Below, piece by piece: positions 5,230 to 5,385 of a stretch of 5,385 nucleotides of DNA; position 1 is the first letter of the stretch; every line of letters starts with the position of its first letter. Under the pieces are notes generated by a model. It did no database searches and had not been told where the DNA came from. It saw nothing but the letters and a program-made list of their open reading frames with translations. The DNA comes from Bacteroidota bacterium (GTDB taxonomy: Bacteria > Bacteroidota > Bacteroidia > Bacteroidales > JADFUO01), in NCBI GenBank assembly GCA_030614305.1, contig JAUWKH010000133.1, forward strand, positions 1 through 5,385, in the 5' to 3' direction. A program made the translations under genes and the position numbers.

Positions 5230-5385
5230 TGCCAAACAAAAAACACACCATTGAAGTTTGCTTTACTCCTGTTTTATATCCGTATATTTTAACAAAAGAA
5301 AATTACATAGTCGTAATAGTTGATATTTTACGGGCAACAACAGCTATTTGTGCTGCTTTTGAAAATAAAGTAAAAGAAATTATAC
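5229..5385 (+). CDS. comB: 2-phosphosulfolactate phosphatase (ComB) family protein, 3' part beyond window
   Basis: The first 52 codons are present and the frame is open at the window edge. Residues 27-52 (IVVIVDILRATTAICAAFEN and on to KVKEII) match the ComB signature VVIDVLRATST...AL..GA.EVI, with D32 and R35 in the conserved DxLRAT motif near the active site. In methanogens ComB is a Mg-dependent phosphatase that makes sulfolactate in coenzyme M synthesis. Many bacteria without coenzyme M carry homologues of unproven substrate, so the enzymatic name is a family label here. A full-length member would be about 230-250 aa. The ATG at 5229 is at the end of a direct-repeat copy and has no SD. 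It is co-oriented with the M64 gene, 271 bp away. Confidence 0.8.
   Translation, partial: MPNKKHTIEVCFTPVLYPYILTKENYIVVIVDILRATTAICAAFENKVKEII

Overview
The window looks like a stretch of an AT-rich genome, most likely from the Bacteroidota. The evidence is roughly one-third GC, almost no Shine-Dalgarno sequences before the genes, a candidate Bacteroidetes-type promoter (TTTG ... TAnnTTTG), a secreted peptidase whose signal peptide ends in NAQ, and a gene content (QueD, tryptophanase, M64 peptidase, ComB-like phosphatase) that fits this phylum. This placement is inference; the window holds no rRNA or marker gene that would settle it.

Layout. Positions 1-165 are mostly non-coding: a possible gene start on the minus strand runs off the left edge, and a stem-loop lies just past the 3' end of queD. 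A minus-strand block follows, given here in transcription order: tryptophanase (3469-2093), an MFS transporter (2036-789) and queD (612-166). The 56-bp gap between tryptophanase and the MFS gene holds two tandem perfect hairpins, one of which pairs with the likely ribosome binding site of the transporter. The 176-bp gap between the MFS gene and queD holds a stem-loop that can fold in two competing ways. A 219-bp divergent region (3470-3688) separates tryptophanase from a plus-strand M64-family secreted metallopeptidase (3689-4957). The 271-bp gap from 4958 to 5228 is occupied by a non-coding repeat element: an inverted repeat with TTTGGTGCTT-type ends and a short tandem run, flanked by an imperfect 31-bp direct repeat. 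The right copy of the direct repeat runs straight into the start of a truncated ComB-family gene (5229 onward).

Functional picture. Active-site residues identify the lyase as tryptophanase (indole, pyruvate and ammonia from L-tryptophan) rather than tyrosine phenol-lyase. The MFS gene behind it could be co-transcribed and move tryptophan, indole or something unrelated; the sequence does not say which. A secreted peptidase diverging from an amino-acid-degrading enzyme is compatible with a peptide- and amino-acid-using lifestyle, but this link is only contextual. QueD belongs to queuosine/7-deazaguanine synthesis. I see no clear sign of an undescribed multigene system. The parts most worth a second look are non-coding: the 4968-5229 repeat element, the paired hairpins between tryptophanase and the transporter, and the roughly 150-nt tryptophanase leader that has no TnaC-like peptide.
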